NCBI GenBank assembly: GCA_017860295.1
Contig: JAFNAS010000013.1
Location: 1-64,000 of the forward strand
DNA: 64,000 nucleotides
Direction of reading: 5' to 3'
From: Bacteroidota bacterium
GTDB lineage: Bacteria > Bacteroidota > Bacteroidia > Bacteroidales > Paludibacteraceae
This document shows positions 29,554-39,512 of the stretch, in pieces. The position numbers and the translations under genes are program-made. Each line of letters opens with the position of its first letter. The stretch's first letter is position 1. The notes beneath the pieces were generated by a model. The model did not search any database. It saw only the letters and a program-made list of their open reading frames with translations, and was not told the DNA's origin.

Positions 29554-30984
29554 ATGCAAAAGGCAGAATCCATAAAGCAGAAAGTGATGCCTTCGGGCGA
29601 TGCGTTTGCCTCCTCGTGCAATGCATGCAAGCAATGTACGCCGCTGGGCGCATGTATCGCTTTCAAAGGAATAGAAGGCGTGTTGCCGATGTTGCACGGT
29701 TCGCAGGGATGTGCTACCTACATTCGTCGCTATCTGATAAGCCATTACCGCGAACCGGTCGATATAGCCTCTTCCAATTTCAGTGAAGAGACTACCATCT
29801 TCGGCGGAAACAGGAATTTTAACACCGGCATTGACAACATTATCTCACAATACCATCCTAAGGTGATTACCATCGCCAGTACCTGTCTGAGTGAGACCAT
29901 CGGTGAGGATGTTCAACGATTGATATACGAATACCAGGAGACACACAACACGATGCCGGATCTTCCGGTGATGATCTTTGCATCTACTCCCAGTTATCAG
30001 GGAACGCATTCGGAGGGATTTCACGAAGCTGTTTTTGCAGCTGTGAAGACACTGGCCGAGGCTTCCGGCCCGGTTGGAGATCATATCAACATCTTTAGTA
30101 GTATGATTTCGCCGGAAGATATCCGCCACTTGAAGGAAATTGTGGAAGATTTCTCGATACCGGCCATGTTGTTCCCTGATTACTCGGATACACTTGATAA
30201 CACGTCGTGGGATAGTTATCGTCGTATTCCTGATGGCGGAACTCCTGTTGAACAGTTGAAAAATAGTGCAATGGCCTATGCTTCCGTTGAGTTGGGATAT
30301 GTCCTCAATTCTGGAGGGATGAACGGTCGAATAAAAGATAATGGTACGAAGCAGTCGGCCGGTGAATACCTGAAAGGTAAGTTCGATGTGCCGCTGGTGC
30401 GTACTGGTCTTCCGATCGGGATTCTTGAATCCGATAAATTCTTTAACTCTCTTGCTTCAATTTCCGGCAAAGAGATCCCGATGAAATATCAACGTCAACG
30501 CGGTCGTTTGGTCGATCTTTACATCGACGGACACAAGTATGTTTCCGACAAGCGGGCAGTGATTTATGGAGAAGAAGATTTGGTTGTAGCTTTAGCATCC
30601 TTTGCTGCCGAAATAGGTATAAAACCTGTTCTGTGTGCTACCGGTGGAGAAAGTGGTAAACTGGCAGAGACGCTTCGTGAAGTGTTGGGCAAAAACTATT
30701 ACGAAGATATGGTGGTGGGTCAGGGAATGAGCTTCGAACGGATGGAAGATGCCATGCGAGACCTTAAACCCGACCTGATGATCGGTAACAGCAAAGGATA
30801 CTACATCGCCCGCAAAATGGATATTCCCATTGTTCGCACCGGCTTTCCTATTCACGATCGAATCGGAGCTCAACACAACCGGGTGCTAGGCTACGAAGGG
30901 ACGATGATCCTTTTCGAACAGGTTGTAAATACACTTCTTGAAGACAAACAACGCAAATCGCCGATCGGTTACAAATACATGTAA
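29554..30984 (+). CDS. nifN: Nitrogenase iron-molybdenum cofactor biosynthesis protein NifN
   Basis: SCNACKQCTPLGACIAFKGIEGVLPMLHGSQGCATYIRRYLISHYREPVDIASSNF, located after nifE. Confidence 0.93.
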   Translation: MQKAESIKQKVMPSGDAFASSCNACKQCTPLGACIAFKGIEGVLPMLHGSQGCATYIRRYLISHYREPVDIASSNFSEETTIFGGNRNFNTGIDNIISQYHPKVITIASTCLSETIGEDVQRLIYEYQETHNTMPDLPVMIFASTPSYQGTHSEGFHEAVFAAVKTLAEASGPVGDHINIFSSMISPEDIRHLKEIVEDFSIPAMLFPDYSDTLDNTSWDSYRRIPDGGTPVEQLKNSAMAYASVELGYVLNSGGMNGRIKDNGTKQSAGEYLKGKFDVPLVRTGLPIGILESDKFFNSLASISGKEIPMKYQRQRGRLVDLYIDGHKYVSDKRAVIYGEEDLVVALASFAAEIGIKPVLCATGGESGKLAETLREVLGKNYYEDMVVGQGMSFERMEDAMRDLKPDLMIGNSKGYYIARKMDIPIVRTGFPIHDRIGAQHNRVLGYEGTMILFEQVVNTLLEDKQRKSPIGYKYM

Positions 30985-30994
30985 AATTATAATT

Positions 30995-31144
30995 ATGAAC
31001 ATACATATCGCCAGACAAATAGCACGGAAACTGAGACGCCAGCGGGCGTTTTCCAAGCTTACCAAACGGAGTACCAGTTCGAAAGAGAACAAAGACGGCG
31101 ATGCGTCAGATGTCAAAACGGACGAGAATGATGTGAAAATTTGA
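30995..31144 (+). CDS. Small basic/acidic ORF inside nif operon
   Basis: MNIHIARQIARKLRRQRAFSKLTKRSTSSKENKDGDASDVKTDENDVKI, 49 aa between nifN and nifB. Confidence 0.45.
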   Translation: MNIHIARQIARKLRRQRAFSKLTKRSTSSKENKDGDASDVKTDENDVKI

Positions 31145-31208
31145 GGATGTGAAGATCGGCATTGGGTCGATGCTCAGATTTGAAATAAATAACAAAATTG
31201 TAAATAGA

Positions 31209-32483
31209 ATGGCTATGGAAACAAAAGATATAACCCTGCACCCCTGTTTTAACGAAAAAGCGCGGCATACGCATGCTCGGGTTCACCTTCCGGTTGCTCC
31301 TAAATGCAACATTCAGTGTGCTTACTGCAATCGTAAGTACGATTGTGTGAACGAAAGTCGTCCGGGCGTGACCAGTACGGTGCTCTCTCCGCTGCAAGCC
31401 GTTCATTATTTGAAGGCGTTGTCCGGAAAACTTGAAAATATCAGTGTGGTAGGAATTGCCGGTCCAGGCGACCCGTTTGCCAATCCGGCTGAAACTCTCA
31501 CAACGCTCGAAATTCTTAAAAATGAGTTTCCCGATATTATCTTTTGCCTCTCGACCAATGGACTTGAGTTAGCTCCACATATAGATAAAATAGCAGAATT
31601 GGGAGTGACGCACGTGACGCTGACTATTAACTCTTTGAATGTCGATACGTTGGCTAAAATTTATACTTGGGTGCGTTATCAGCGTCGTGTTTATCGAGGA
31701 AAAGAGGGAGCTGAAATTTTGCTCGAACAACAGTTGAAATGTATTCCTTTGCTGAAAGCCAAAGGAATCACTGTAAAAATCAATACGGTGGTTTGTCCGG
31801 GGATTAACGATCACGAAGTGGTGACTTTGGCGCAAAAAGTAGCCGAACTGGGAGCTGATACTATGAATTGTATTCCGGTATTTCCAACCGAAAACACCAT
31901 ATTCGAATACATCGAAGAGCCTTCGAAAGTGGCTATGAAAGAGCTTCGGGCAAATGTTGCAAAATATATTCATCCGATGGCTCACTGTGCCCGCTGTCGA
32001 GCCGATGCCGCCGGATTGTTAGGCCAAGATTGCGCTGAGGCGATGGATATGATCGGACAGTTCTCCACCATGGTGGTCAATCGTGGTGAAGGTCGTATCC
32101 GTGTGGGAGTGGCAACACAAGAGGGTCTGTTGGTTAATCTGCACATGGGAGAAGCTTCCAAATTTTACATTTTTGAGCAGACCCGCAACGGTTATCACTT
32201 TGTGGAGACCCGCAATGCTCCGCCACAGGGTGGTGGTGTCGAACGTTGGCAGATGTTGGCTAATAAAACCCTGATCGACTGTCAGGCGGTGCTGGTGGGT
32301 GGCGTAGGCGAAACTCCGATGCGTATCATGCAGGAAAACGGAGTGAAAGTGATTCAAATGAACGGATTGATCGATGCTGGTCTGGATGCCGTTTATCAAA
32401 ATATTCCGCTGAAGACGCTTTGCAAATCTGAATTCAAAGGGTGTGGCGAAGGTTGCCGGGGCAATGCGCAGGGCTGTGGATAA
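31209..32483 (+). CDS. nifB: FeMo-cofactor biosynthesis radical SAM protein NifB with C-terminal NifX-like domain
   Basis: HPCFNEKARHTHARVHLPVAPKCNIQCAYCNRKYDCVNESRPGVTS; C-terminal dinitrogenase iron-molybdenum cofactor binding domain. Confidence 0.97.
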   Translation: MAMETKDITLHPCFNEKARHTHARVHLPVAPKCNIQCAYCNRKYDCVNESRPGVTSTVLSPLQAVHYLKALSGKLENISVVGIAGPGDPFANPAETLTTLEILKNEFPDIIFCLSTNGLELAPHIDKIAELGVTHVTLTINSLNVDTLAKIYTWVRYQRRVYRGKEGAEILLEQQLKCIPLLKAKGITVKINTVVCPGINDHEVVTLAQKVAELGADTMNCIPVFPTENTIFEYIEEPSKVAMKELRANVAKYIHPMAHCARCRADAAGLLGQDCAEAMDMIGQFSTMVVNRGEGRIRVGVATQEGLLVNLHMGEASKFYIFEQTRNGYHFVETRNAPPQGGGVERWQMLANKTLIDCQAVLVGGVGETPMRIMQENGVKVIQMNGLIDAGLDAVYQNIPLKTLCKSEFKGCGEGCRGNAQGCG

Positions 32484-32642
32484 GGAAGCCCTGCCTAACC
32501 TCCCCAAAAGAAAGGAATTTTTCACTGAAATTAATTACAACTATTATTTACATCAATAACCCCTTACCTGAGAAAAGAACCTTATAGCAGATTTTTCTCC
32601 TTCCCCAAAGGGAGGTCGGGTGGGACTTCAAATTCTTTATTT

Positions 32643-32945
32643 ATGAAAAAGCCTGATTACATGATTATGGTGTGCAACTCGTATCGGGTTGCCGGCGATG
32701 CCCAAGGGTATTGCAACAAACAGGGAGCCACCTCTTTTGTACAAATGATTAGTGAAGGATGCTCCGACCGCGGACTCGATGCGGTAGTGACTACAACAGC
32801 CTGCCTTAGCGTTTGCAGTCAGGGTCCTATTGTGGTTATTCAGCCGAATAACTACTGGTATGGGGGTATGAACGAAGATAAAATCGATGAGGTATTGGAT
32901 GCATTGGAAGAGGGTAAAGCTGTTGAGGAATATTTGATAGCGTAA
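32643..32945 (+). CDS. Thioredoxin-like [2Fe-2S] ferredoxin
   Basis: VCNSYRVAGDAQGYCNKQG...TTACLSVCSQGPIVVIQPNNYWYGGM typical of nif-linked 2Fe2S ferredoxin. Confidence 0.9.
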   Translation: MKKPDYMIMVCNSYRVAGDAQGYCNKQGATSFVQMISEGCSDRGLDAVVTTTACLSVCSQGPIVVIQPNNYWYGGMNEDKIDEVLDALEEGKAVEEYLIA

Positions 32946-33250
32946 TTTCGATTGTTATTCGGAAAACAATTGTCTATTGAATTCTGTGAATTATAACCCT
33001 GATCTTTAAGTCGGGGATAAAAACAAATATGGAATGCAGTTGGCTTTAGCTTTGCTAATTTGATTTTTGGCTTGCTCGTTATCAGGACTAAAGCCAATCT
33101 GTTGTCATCATTGAATTTGCTCCGCCCAGAAGGACGGAGTTATTCTTAAATTGACATAGTGTAGCGTATTTACAGATAATATTTGGGCAGTATGTATCAT
33201 TGAAGTTCAGATTTCAGTGGTAAATAGTAAATGTCATAATAGTAAATAAC

Positions 33251-34390
33251 ATGGATTCTCTGTCACCCACCTTTGTTCCCCGCCTGATCGACTCCACGTT
33301 GCGCGATGGAGAGCAGGCTCCCGGGGTTGCCTTTTCCAGAGCAGAAAAACTCAAGGTAGTGCGTCTGCTTGACGCAGTGGGTGTGGATGAGATCGAAGCC
33401 GGCACTCCGGCAATGGGAGAGGAGGAGGTTGAAACCATTCGGTCTATTGTCCGGGCTAAGTCGAAATGTCGTATCTCTGTTTGGAGCAGAGCACTTCGTC
33501 AGGATATTGAGATGGCTGCCCGTACTGGTGCCGAAGGTATTCACATGGCCTTTCCGTTATCCGATATTCAACTGAAAGTCATTGGCAAGGATTGGGTTTG
33601 GATTAGTGATGCGCTGCCTGCTTTAGTGGAATATGCGCATCGCTATTTTTCCTATGTCAGTGTCGGGGCACAGGATGCCAGTCGTACCGATCGTACCCGT
33701 CTCTTTGCTTATTTGAAACTAATACAAAATGCCGGGGTAAAACGGGTCCGCATTGCCGATACCGTTGGTTTGTTTACTCCGCTTTCTCTCTATTCGCTTG
33801 TTCGTGATATAAAGACTGCTTTTCCGTTGCTTGAGATTGATTTTCATGGTCATAACGATCTTGGAATGGCTACTGCTAACGCCATCACAGCTTGGCAGGC
33901 CGGTGCCGAAAACCTTAGCGTGACAGTAAATGGATTGGGCGAACGGGCCGGTAATTCTTCGTTGGAGGAGGTGGTGACGACTCTAGTAACGGCTTTTGAA
34001 AGAACAGAATTTCATCCCGAAAAACTAATGTCTCTCTGCAATTTTGTTTCCGCATGTTCTGGACGTCCTATTCCAGTCGGAAAGGCGATTACCGGCAGCA
34101 TGGTCTTTACTCATGAATCGGGGATTCATGCGCAGGGTACATTGCGTGATGCAAAGGCGTTTCAACTTTTCGATGGGAAACTGGTAGGTCGTGAAAGTGC
34201 ACAGAATGTTTTTGGTAAGCATTCGGGCAAAACGGCCGTTCTTCACTTTTTTTCTCAGCGCAATCTCCTTCTCGACGCTGCTGATCTCGATTCGATTGTC
34301 GGTAAAATTCATCAGCTTTCGATTTTTCTTAAACGAAACCTTTCGGTAGCTGAAATGTTGGCCGTTTATGATGAAGTTCATTGCAAATAA
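33251..34390 (+). CDS. nifV: Homocitrate synthase
   Basis: LIDSTLRDGEQAPGVAFSRAEKL, DFHGHNDLGMATANA, VNGLGERAGNSSLEE, THESGIHAQG. Confidence 0.95.
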   Translation: MDSLSPTFVPRLIDSTLRDGEQAPGVAFSRAEKLKVVRLLDAVGVDEIEAGTPAMGEEEVETIRSIVRAKSKCRISVWSRALRQDIEMAARTGAEGIHMAFPLSDIQLKVIGKDWVWISDALPALVEYAHRYFSYVSVGAQDASRTDRTRLFAYLKLIQNAGVKRVRIADTVGLFTPLSLYSLVRDIKTAFPLLEIDFHGHNDLGMATANAITAWQAGAENLSVTVNGLGERAGNSSLEEVVTTLVTAFERTEFHPEKLMSLCNFVSACSGRPIPVGKAITGSMVFTHESGIHAQGTLRDAKAFQLFDGKLVGRESAQNVFGKHSGKTAVLHFFSQRNLLLDAADLDSIVGKIHQLSIFLKRNLSVAEMLAVYDEVHCK

Positions 34391-34549
34391 ATTTATCTTC
34401 AAAAAATGCCTTGTTTGGTTCATATTGCTGTAAAACATGGTATTTGTGTGATAAAAAGAAAGAAAAATGCGACTTTATTATGGCAATATGATAATTATTG
34501 CTATATTTGCAATGGATTTTTGTCCATTCAACGATAAAACGATCAGATT

Positions 34550-36118
34550 ATGTTTTGCGAACGCACCAAGCGGAACTGTTATGCAGAGTCCGACCTGACT
34601 TTCCTGTTTACAATCAGCGATATCATTAACAAAAGCCAGAACATCAACAAAGACCTGGAGCTGGTACTTGCGAATCTTTGTACATTTCTCAATGCACAAT
34701 ACAGCATGATTACAATTATCAACCGTAATGTTTCTACCATAGAAACCAGCGCCGCATTCGGGCTGACCGATGAAGAAAAACATCGCGGTGTGTATAAAAT
34801 TGGAGAGGGGATTATTGGAGAGGTGGTACGTACGAAAAAGGCGAAAATCATACCCGATGTTTCCAAAGATCCTCATTTTTTGAATAAAATAGGTATTGCT
34901 CCCGATTTGGTGCACAATACAGCATTTTTATGTATCCCCATTATTTCGGAAGATCAGGTTACAGGTACTTTAAGTATTCATAAACACTATTCCCGGGTAA
35001 CCGATTTTTCGCCAGAGCTGAAGTTTATGAACCTGGTCGGAGTGCTGATTGGGCGCACGGTGGCTATTCGTCAGACTCAGATTGAGGAGATGGAGCAATT
35101 GAGAGCCGAAAATCGTCGGTTGAAAGAATCTCCGCTATCGCAACGTCCCGACAATATTGTGGGCAACTCTTCGCTGATGAATGATCTTTACGGTCTGATT
35201 GAAAAAGTGGCGCCGATCAATACTACCGTGATGATTCGTGGCGAAAGCGGTGTAGGTAAAGAGTTGATTGCGGAGGCCATACACAAGGCTAGTGCCCGTA
35301 AAAACGGACCGTTTATTAAGGTAAACTGTTCGGCTTTGCCCGAAACATTGATAGAAAGCGAATTGTTTGGTCACGAAAAAGGTTCGTTTACGGGAGCTAA
35401 TACACAACATGCCGGTCGTTTCGAAATGGCCGACGGAGGAACCATCTTTCTGGACGAAATCGGCGATGTGCCTCAGTCTATTCAGGTGAAATTGTTGCGT
35501 GTATTGCAACAACGTCAGTTCGAGCGGGTAGGGGGAACCAAGACGCTGGATGTGAATGTACGGGTGATTACGGCTACCAACCGGAATCTGGAAGAGATGA
35601 TTAAGAATAATACGTTCAGAGAGGATTTTTATTATCGTATCAATGTTTTCCCCATCTATGTTCCTGCTTTGCGCGAACGGCGTGCCGATCTTCCCATTCT
35701 GGTCGATCATTTTATCGAGAAACTCAACCGGATCAACGGAACTGCCGTCAAGCGGATTACCAGTGGAGCCCTCGATCTGCTGATGATGTATCACTGGCCG
35801 GGCAATATCCGTGAACTGGAGAATGTAATCGAACGGGCTATGGTGCTCAGTTCCGACAACGTGATACGTTCCTATAACCTGCCTCCTACGCTGCAAACAG
35901 CTACCTCTTCGGGTACTTCCAGCAAGGGAACGCTCAACAACGTTCTCGAAAAGGTGGAGAAACAGATGATTCTGGATACCCTGATTGCTACACGCGGCAA
36001 TAGCGCAAAAGCTGCTCAAACGCTTGGAATTACCGAGCGCATTATGGGGTTGCGCATTCAGAAGTATCAAATCGATGTTCAAAACTATAAACATCTTTCG
36101 GACGATGACAACAACTGA
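34550..36118 (+). CDS. nifA: Sigma-54-dependent activator, NifA-like (GAF-AAA-Fis)
   Basis: N-terminal GAF, GESGVGKELIA, ELFGHEKGSFTGA, FLDEIGDVP, FREDFYYRINVFPI, C-terminal HTH; adjacent to nif genes. Confidence 0.92.
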   Translation: MFCERTKRNCYAESDLTFLFTISDIINKSQNINKDLELVLANLCTFLNAQYSMITIINRNVSTIETSAAFGLTDEEKHRGVYKIGEGIIGEVVRTKKAKIIPDVSKDPHFLNKIGIAPDLVHNTAFLCIPIISEDQVTGTLSIHKHYSRVTDFSPELKFMNLVGVLIGRTVAIRQTQIEEMEQLRAENRRLKESPLSQRPDNIVGNSSLMNDLYGLIEKVAPINTTVMIRGESGVGKELIAEAIHKASARKNGPFIKVNCSALPETLIESELFGHEKGSFTGANTQHAGRFEMADGGTIFLDEIGDVPQSIQVKLLRVLQQRQFERVGGTKTLDVNVRVITATNRNLEEMIKNNTFREDFYYRINVFPIYVPALRERRADLPILVDHFIEKLNRINGTAVKRITSGALDLLMMYHWPGNIRELENVIERAMVLSSDNVIRSYNLPPTLQTATSSGTSSKGTLNNVLEKVEKQMILDTLIATRGNSAKAAQTLGITERIMGLRIQKYQIDVQNYKHLSDDDNN

Positions 36119-36581
36119 AATTGAAATAACCGATTGCGATTTTTGTAATCCCGACCATCTTTCTGCTATTGGTGATCTGCTCAATAGCTATATTGCCGAC
36201 CCGATGGGTGGTGGAGAGCCGCTTAATAAACTGCAACAACTGCGTCTTGTCGACGGACTCAACAATCATCCTACAGCCATCGTTTTGCTGGCATTGGCCG
36301 ACGAACGGCCGGCAGGAATGCTGGTGGCGTTCGAAAATTTTTCTACATTTACCGTAAAGCCGATGGTCAATATCCACGACCTGATCGTCAATCCCGATTT
36401 CAGAGAGCTGGGCATCGGTCGCAAACTGATGGAGGCCATCGAAGTTCGCGCTCGCGAGAAGGGTTGCAGTCGCATCACCCTCGAAGTGCGTCACGATAAT
36501 GTGAAAGCACAAGCGCTTTACGTAAATCTCGATTTTCAGGAGGCCGATCCCCCCATGTACTACTGGCGCAAGACCCTCTGA
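36105..36581 (+). CDS. GNAT family N-acetyltransferase
   Basis: MTTTEIEITDCDF...IHDLIVNPDFRELGIGRKLMEAIEVRAREKGCSRITLEV...LYVNLDFQE; start overlaps end of nifA. Confidence 0.9.
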   Translation: MTTTEIEITDCDFCNPDHLSAIGDLLNSYIADPMGGGEPLNKLQQLRLVDGLNNHPTAIVLLALADERPAGMLVAFENFSTFTVKPMVNIHDLIVNPDFRELGIGRKLMEAIEVRAREKGCSRITLEVRHDNVKAQALYVNLDFQEADPPMYYWRKTL

Positions 36582-36698
36582 TGTGTATCGTTTTTTACGC
36601 TGATGCTACTTCTCTGTAAATAGCATTATGGCTTTCACTAAAAGATGTAATCTTTGTTTGTCTGTGTGCAAACCAAAAGGTTTACTATGGATGCGCTT

Positions 36699-37346
36699 TT
36701 ACACAAATCGTAACTCGCCGAAGAATTCGGGACGATGGAAATCGGGGTTGGGCGTAAGGATGGGATTCCAGCTCAGGTAGTGCTGAAAAGCGGTATCGTC
36801 GGCACATTTGTAGAAATTTCCAAGTATCTTTTCGGGCAAATGATGTGAATCGATACCCAATAGTGCAAACGGAATGGCTACCGTTAGCTCCCACTCGAAG
36901 TTGCCTTCCATCTCCTGAAAAGCCTTTGTGCCGATAGAGGGAAAGCGCAATATCTGGTTCAATTCTTCGGGCGTCCGTTTCGTCGATTCCTGACGGGTAA
37001 CGTGCTTTGCCGAATAACAGGCACCGATACAATTGAACTCAAAATTCATATATCCTTCCTGATCGGCACGTTTACAGAAAAACTCCACACAACTGTCTTT
37101 CCATACCGGATCTTGATCCTTGCTGTATACGGCACACAACACATTGCCGTTGACGGCATACTTAATAAAGATGGCGTCTTCGGAACGAGCTATATAAAAG
37201 GATGTAAGCGGCTTGTAAGGATAGCGAAGGGGCCAGTTCACACTCTCAATACTCCCGGCACTACCCTCCTCTTCGAGAATATCGCTTGCCACTTCTATGG
37301 ATGCACTGTCCAAACGACTGGTATAGGGAACATCAATTATCTTCAT
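36699..37346 (-). CDS. Carbohydrate-binding family 9-like protein
   Basis: SFYIARSEDAIFIKYAV...PVWKDSCVEFFCKRADQEGYMNFEFNCIG. Confidence 0.8.
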   Translation of the reverse strand: MKIIDVPYTSRLDSASIEVASDILEEEGSAGSIESVNWPLRYPYKPLTSFYIARSEDAIFIKYAVNGNVLCAVYSKDQDPVWKDSCVEFFCKRADQEGYMNFEFNCIGACYSAKHVTRQESTKRTPEELNQILRFPSIGTKAFQEMEGNFEWELTVAIPFALLGIDSHHLPEKILGNFYKCADDTAFQHYLSWNPILTPNPDFHRPEFFGELRFV

Positions 37347-37525
37347 CGCCTCAAAACTTAAATTTATATATCTAATAAACAGCTGGATAAGCTTTCATTG
37401 TTAGCAAATTGCCTGTCCTGCAAAAGAGGGACTTCTCCCTTCTGAATAGTTGTACAATGATACGATATTTTTTGCTTAAAAAAAATAGCATTTTTGTGAA
37501 TAAAAAAAGAAGATTGCCGGGCGTT

Positions 37526-38701
37526 TTATATTCGGCGGCAGAAGATTCCGGTTTTCTGTCCATCGTGTAACGTGGTGGCAAACAAATAGTCATCACCGCC
37601 ATCGATCAGTCCGAGCTTTTTCTTTAGCTCCTCCGGTTTTGATGGAAAGTTTCGAACGACAATATTGGCTTTACGTCCCGGTAAAAGTGATTTGACGGTC
37701 TGCTTATTCAAAGCCCCTGTTGAGAGGATTTGAAACCTCTTGCCCGGAAAATCGAGATGCAAGATGTCTGACGTATACAAGTGAGAATCAGGATGCAATT
37801 TCTTCAGTCCGAAGCGTTGTCCTGTCAGTCGGAAAGCGCCGGCCTTCATGATGGCGACGTTCGGTTCGTAAAGATACGTGAACAACCGCGAGGCATAATC
37901 CGATACGGCATCCGACTCCTCTTGCGGAGTAAAGATAAACGGAGTCTCATTTCCCGACTCCAGATTGATGCTAATCACCGTATAAGCTGATGCATTGGGG
38001 CAACATTCAAACAGCAATTCCTTGCATTCGTTCCTGACGGCTACCACATGCACACATTCTACGCAACCTAGTTCTTTTATGGCTTGCGAAATATCAAGCA
38101 TTGGCGAGGCTTTCACCAGAATTTTATCCGCATATTGCCACCAGAATTTCAGATTGGCCGGCACATCGGGCTCGCAGGCACTCAATCGTACCACTTTGTT
38201 TTTATTCTCATCCCGACGCGCCGGATCGAGATAAAGACAATCGAACTTGCGGTCGGACTTCCGAAGAAACTCCAGCCCGTCATCACACACAGCTTTTATC
38301 ACTGCATTGGTTGCTTTAAAATTATGGACTGCAATCTGGGTCAGTTCTTCGTTTCGTTCCACATAACAATGTTCCTTACTTTCTCGCGACATAAAAATAG
38401 CATCGATTCCCAGTCCGCCCGTCAGGTCGACTACCGACAAACCGCTTATCAGCTTAGCCTTATATGTTGCTGTCAGTTCTGACGAACATTGCTCCATCGA
38501 CAGTTTTACAGGATAGATAAAGTCTTCGATGGAACACAACGACGGGAATTTTTCTTTTGCTTTACGCCATCCTTCAAGCTGCCGTACCACAAATTCCATA
38601 TCAATATCGGGAAAACGGGATGCGCTAAGTAATAGCCGATGAGTATTTTCATCGGCATGTTGCGCTATGAAAGCTTTGTGGGCAGCATCCAGTTTACACA
38701 T
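37526..38701 (-). CDS. Class I SAM methyltransferase with THUMP-like domain
   Basis: VVDLTGGLGIDAIFMS; DCLYLDPARRDENKNKV. Confidence 0.88.
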   Translation of the reverse strand: MCKLDAAHKAFIAQHADENTHRLLLSASRFPDIDMEFVVRQLEGWRKAKEKFPSLCSIEDFIYPVKLSMEQCSSELTATYKAKLISGLSVVDLTGGLGIDAIFMSRESKEHCYVERNEELTQIAVHNFKATNAVIKAVCDDGLEFLRKSDRKFDCLYLDPARRDENKNKVVRLSACEPDVPANLKFWWQYADKILVKASPMLDISQAIKELGCVECVHVVAVRNECKELLFECCPNASAYTVISINLESGNETPFIFTPQEESDAVSDYASRLFTYLYEPNVAIMKAGAFRLTGQRFGLKKLHPDSHLYTSDILHLDFPGKRFQILSTGALNKQTVKSLLPGRKANIVVRNFPSKPEELKKKLGLIDGGDDYLFATTLHDGQKTGIFCRRI

Positions 38702-38713
38702 AAACGGTCGGTT

Positions 38714-39496
38714 CTATTTTTTACAAACGTAGATACTCGCCTCGTAGAGCAAAATAAGCGGAATGCAGACGGCTATCATCGAAAAAGGATCGGCCGGGGT
38801 GATGATTCCGGCCAAAATGGCAATGACAACCACCGCATGACGACGGTATTTGCGCATGAACTCACGTTTCAGAATGCCAAACCGCGAAAGAAGATATACC
38901 AGAATAGGTAGTTCGAACACGGCACCAATGCATATCAACGTTGTGGTAAAAAGACTAATATACGACCCAAGCGATACCATATTGGTGATGTCGGGGTTGA
39001 TTTGATATGTAAAGAAGAACCGAATGGCAATCGGAAAAATGAGGCTGTAAGAGATCAGCACTCCAAGAAAAAAAAGCAACCCTCCTGCCACAAAAGTCCA
39101 TACAATGGGATGGCGTTCGCCTGGATAGAGTGCGGGACTGATAAAACGCCACAATTCATAGCAAATATAGGGAAGGGCAAGAATCAGCCCCAACCAGAAA
39201 GCAATATTGAGATGTACCATAAACTGGCCTGTTAGTTCATAGTTCACCAGTTTCAGATTAAAGTCTTCAAAACGAAGAGACGATATGTGCAACGCCTGCC
39301 CGATATAGTCCAACCATTTGTACATGTAGAAGGTGGAATTTTTAGGCGCCAAAATAAGGTCGAAAACCCATTCTTTGGCACAAAATACCACCACCATCAT
39401 CGCCACTATGGCCACCACCGACCTGAAAAGCGTCCAACGTAACGCCTCCAGATGATCCCAAAAGGACATTTCCTGCTCTTCGATCTCCTCACTCAT
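38714..39496 (-). CDS. tatC: Sec-independent protein translocase TatC
   Basis: MSFWDHLEALRWTLFRSVVAI; PYICYELWRFISPALYPGER; AGIITPADPFSM. Confidence 0.95.
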   Translation of the reverse strand: MSEEIEEQEMSFWDHLEALRWTLFRSVVAIVAMMVVVFCAKEWVFDLILAPKNSTFYMYKWLDYIGQALHISSLRFEDFNLKLVNYELTGQFMVHLNIAFWLGLILALPYICYELWRFISPALYPGERHPIVWTFVAGGLLFFLGVLISYSLIFPIAIRFFFTYQINPDITNMVSLGSYISLFTTTLICIGAVFELPILVYLLSRFGILKREFMRKYRRHAVVVIAILAGIITPADPFSMIAVCIPLILLYEASIYVCKK

Positions 39497-39512
39497 TTTG
39501 TCTTGTTATCTC

